Assembly: GCA_014871385.1 (NCBI GenBank)
Contig: CM026432.1
Coordinates: forward strand, 5,977,224 to 6,041,223
Origin: Ceratodon purpureus
Taxonomy: Eukaryota > Streptophyta > Bryopsida > Pseudoditrichales > Ditrichaceae
DNA: 64,000 bases
Direction of reading: 5' to 3'
Shown: positions 61,901-64,000 of the stretch, one piece after another
How the letters are laid out: every line of letters begins with the position of its first letter
Position numbering within the stretch: position 1 is the stretch's first letter
Notes under the pieces: generated by a model
What the model was told of the DNA's origin: nothing
Databases searched by the model: none
What the model saw: the letters and a program-made list of their open reading frames with translations, nothing else
Made by a program: the position numbers and the translations under genes

Positions 61901-64000
61901 GTATCACTGATTCCACTCAACTGATCATTCTATGTTATTAATTAATAACTGCTTTTCTAACCATGTGTATAATGGTCAAATTATAAAAAAATAGAATAAG
62001 TTGAAAACTACCTAGTCCAGGACAAGCGTTCTCGGCAGCGAAAACCTCAGGCATTCTTAATGCTGTTTGGTAAGTATCGAACTGGCGCCGGCGCCAGGTG
62101 GGAGGCGGTTCTGAAGTTGACTCAGAATGTAACTAACAGCAACGAGCATAAAGTTGACTAACAACAACAAGCAACAAGCACTTGCTTTCAACGGAGCAAG
62201 TGATGGAGTACCGGCGCTATCAATACTTCCAAGCTAACACAGACGAATGTATACTTATAAAAGACTGTTTAAATAAAATTATGTGAAGAGCAAGTTCAAA
62301 TGCTAATGAAGATAAACTCTGTGAGACGCTCAATTATGTGAAGAGCAACTCGAGAAAGTGCGACCAAACACCTCACAAGTTGGCTCAAAAAAACAGTTAG
62401 CACAAGCGAATTTACGAATAGTTTCCGAAATCCAGCCAATAACGAGAAACGAGAATCTAATCTTTTTGAAGAGCCTCGCTTGCAGGTCCCACTATGCAGA
62501 GGCCATCTCACGATAAACGTATACAATCCAATAATCGTATCAGAAAGTTCAAATCAGGAACTAAAATAAAAATCAATCAAGCAGAGGACTAGCATTCTCC
62601 GAAGCAATCACAAGCATCAAATCTGGTCCTCGAAATCGATCACTGTAGATTGCAAGTACGAACGCTGAGACATAAATTGACTTCTGCCTCGGACTGAAGG
62701 ACCGGGCGTGACTACAAACTTGTAAACATAGAGAAAGGATGGACAAAGGACGGACAAAGGATGGAAATGGCGCCGGCGCCAGTTGGAGGCTAGTATGCAA
62801 AAGTCATAGAACCTAACAAATATAAGCATTTGCGTTCACTGGAGTATAGAAGGGAAGGCCTAGGGCTCTATTAATATATCGGTGCTAATAGTCATGTATC
62901 CAAACACATAAAATTCTATCCAATGCATGCCACACTTGTGGAAAATAATGGAGAATTCAAAACCTGGAATGGGTTTAGTGAAGCACCACTTGTATATGAG
63001 ATTAGAGAATAAGAACGTATGTCCTCCACTTAGATTCCCAAGGTAAGCATGTGAGTATGAGAGCAAAAACTGAAATAGTTGATAGTTAACTCTAAGAAAG
63101 TCTCCATAACCATACAAACGGCGCCGGCGCCAGGTGTGAGGCAAATCTGCAAGGAACCAAAATATCCTACGCAGCCAAGTAGACGCAGTTAACAAAGGTT
63201 TTGAGTCACAAATGATAGCGTCAAAATCTCTCACGGGACACAACGCTGGCTCCAGCTGGGTCTGATAAACGGACTCTAAACCGAGATGAGGGCGTAAATC
63301 TGAGATTCACTGATAATAACTTCTGCGGAGTATCACATCCATACGGGATCCGCAAGAAGAGAAATTAATCAAACACGTGAAAGAGTTAGGGTTGAGAGCG
63401 ATGTGACCAAATTACAGTATGTGATGGCGCCGGCGTCACCTCACATGATGGGGGAATTTATGTTGACATCCAATGAAGATTAGACTATCCACATCAAAGA
63501 CTAAGTGATCCAAATCGTGCTCGCATCGGCATCGGCATGCAAAACTACCATGCATCTACTCAGTGAATCCGGGAATGAGTACTGCGATGAGCAGACTTGA
63601 TCAAGCAGCGTAATTTCTATACAAACCATATAGACCTGCAAGTATCCGAGTGCTTTTACAGTCAACAATGCGATGCTAGTTGGACATATCCTCTAGCGGA
63701 TCAAAAAACTCACAACCCCACGCCTCAAAATCCCCCCAACTCAATACAATGTGAATCTCAAGATACAGTCGACGCATTTTCCGCGGCTCGTGGCGCCGGC
63801 GCCAGTTCTAAAGGGTACCTCACCAATCTGATCGCGAAGAAGAATTCCTAGAGACACAAACATGAAACATAACAATCTGACCTAATTCCGAAAGACCCAA
63901 CAAGCCCATCCACAAAAAACCGACTCTAAGTACCTGGACTTCAGTCTTTCGTTTCTTGCGCCCTCGACCCCCACCATCCTCGTCCTCCCTGGACCTCCTA
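52941..64000 (-). CDS. ParB-like domain fused to a beta-class DNA-methyltransferase-like domain (5' end off the window)
   Basis: Nine minus-strand exons: 64000-63934, 61516-61475, 59907-59291, 58650-58461, 58065-57649, 56664-55399, 54287-53982, 53542-53275 and 53179-52941. All eight introns are GT-AG and in phase (0,0,2,0,0,0,0,1), giving 1136 aa in the window. Order: basic NLS-like GRGRKKRKTE; acidic SESEPENDDD-like stretch; a ParB/sulfiredoxin-like region (PLRLLIPLCRLKPTTW ... HYVNVWDGNHRALAWMRHI), whose GNHR box is the signature; a 550-residue middle region with no recognised fold (WLNRRAWWEQ, VMRFVRWLCEQLLIKG); a basic linker (PPKRHPSKSGRKTPKGG); then a circularly ordered methyltransferase: motif IV-like VDLIICDTPDNN, SFRGSKQKSP (equivalent of HPTQKP) and motif I AVLDLTAGVGGSSVSACELS followed by GRHILAMEED. 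Motif IV is DTPD, not DPPY/NPPY, so catalysis may be altered or lost. ParB-plus-methylase fusions are known from phages and plasmids; here it is an intron-rich nuclear gene. Confidence 0.8.
54723..56850. repeat. Two related ~135-bp intron repeats around GGCGCC palindromes
   Basis: 54723-54860 and 56712-56850 share GGACTTGCTGATGGCGCC at one end and CAGCCTTGGGAAAGCACC-type sequence at the other, with similar spacing. One lies in the intron before exon 54287-53982 and the other in the intron before exon 56664-55399. They look like copies of one small mobile or duplicated unit. Confidence 0.75.
60720..62830. repeat. About 1-kb tandem duplication inside the first introns of the ParB-methyltransferase gene
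   Basis: Blocks at about 61050-61740 recur at about 62040-62725 in the same order: the GGCGCC palindrome, GAGTACCGGCGCTATCAATA, AAATTATGTGAAGAGCAAGT, the micro-exon, and GCCTCGGACTGAAGGACCGG. A third partial copy of the last block is at about 60720-60830. Substitutions throughout show the duplications are not very recent. Confidence 0.85.
61475..61516 (-). other. 42-bp micro-exon of the ParB-methyltransferase gene
   Basis: Acceptor tattgtag, donor GAG|gtatgt, 14 codons DGLYIVGLATETPE, phase 0 on both sides, joining KRKTEVQ to SETGMSDYGE. A decayed duplicate lies at about 62473-62507, where both splice sites are lost. Confidence 0.7.

Larger units (their letters stand above)
49491..63804. repeat. 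Clustered 14-bp palindrome TGGCGCCGGCGCCA
   Basis: Perfect copies at 49491, 50046, 54421, 54737, 56726, 61098, 62083, 62768 and 63791; CGGCGCCGGCGCCA at 63119; variants TGGCGCCAGCGCCA (50555), TGGCGCCGGGGTCA (53619) and TGGCGCCGGCGTCA (63425). Several sit in larger repeats: the units at about 54723-54860 and 56712-56850 share GGACTTGCTGATGGC before and GCCTTGGGAAAGCACC after, and the 61.1 and 62.1 kb copies belong to a 1-kb intron duplication. All lie in introns or flanks of the ParB-methyltransferase locus. I found none from 1 to 49 kb. Confidence 0.92.

Overview
This is eukaryotic, plant-type nuclear DNA. Evidence: GT-AG introns mostly of 75-120 bp, a recognisable plant-type NPC1 (Niemann-Pick C1) sterol-transporter relic, a hAT transposase, several TIR transposons and Pack-MULE-like gene capture. 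Intron-rich plant-like genes sit beside GC-rich intronless short-chain dehydrogenase genes and long AT-rich repeat tracts. This suggests a bryophyte or another early-diverging streptophyte, but I cannot name the species. Gene models below were built by eye from splice-site and reading-phase consistency.

Layout. 0-11 kb: two diverged minus-strand copies of a multi-exon gene encoding a C2HC zinc-finger protein. The complete copy (about 6-10.7 kb) ends in a Ulp1/SENP-type cysteine protease domain; the other runs off the left edge. Both are densely sprinkled with the octamer TGTAGTGC/GCACTACA. A 197-bp tandem repeat lies between them. 12.2-16.0 kb: a hAT-like element with an intact 812-aa transposase. 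16.8-21.3 kb: three copies of a TIR element family with 3-bp target duplications, a RING-like protein relic, and a TIR element with a tRNA-like B box. 24-27.4 kb: a degenerate 60-bp minisatellite that still reads as a 20-residue protein repeat, interrupted by a gene fragment. 29.9-34.0 kb: a Mutator-like element with a perfect 10-bp target duplication, containing a nested 435-bp-arm inverted repeat and a captured gene fragment. 35.3-36.4 kb: an NPC1 pseudogene. 38.3-41.5 kb: two near-identical short-chain dehydrogenases. 43.8-44.8 kb: a two-exon three-helix membrane protein. 47.5-48.8 kb: small TIR elements. 50.8-64 kb: an unusual locus described next.

The most interesting object is the gene at 52.9-64 kb (minus strand, nine exons in the window, all phases consistent, 1136 aa and open at the N-terminal side). 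It joins a basic NLS-like segment, a ParB/sulfiredoxin-like domain (DGNHR motif), a long middle region, and a C-terminal beta-class DNA-methyltransferase-like fold with an altered motif IV (DTPD) and a recognisable motif I. Its introns and flanks carry about thirteen copies of the palindrome TGGCGCCGGCGCCA or close variants, and I found none elsewhere in the window. The gene fragment carried by the Mutator-like element 19 kb away is a broken relative of the middle region of this protein, with an intron at the same place. So the window shows a multi-domain ParB-methyltransferase family, a possible cognate DNA site cluster, and evidence that family members are moved by transposons. The functional link between protein and palindrome is inference.
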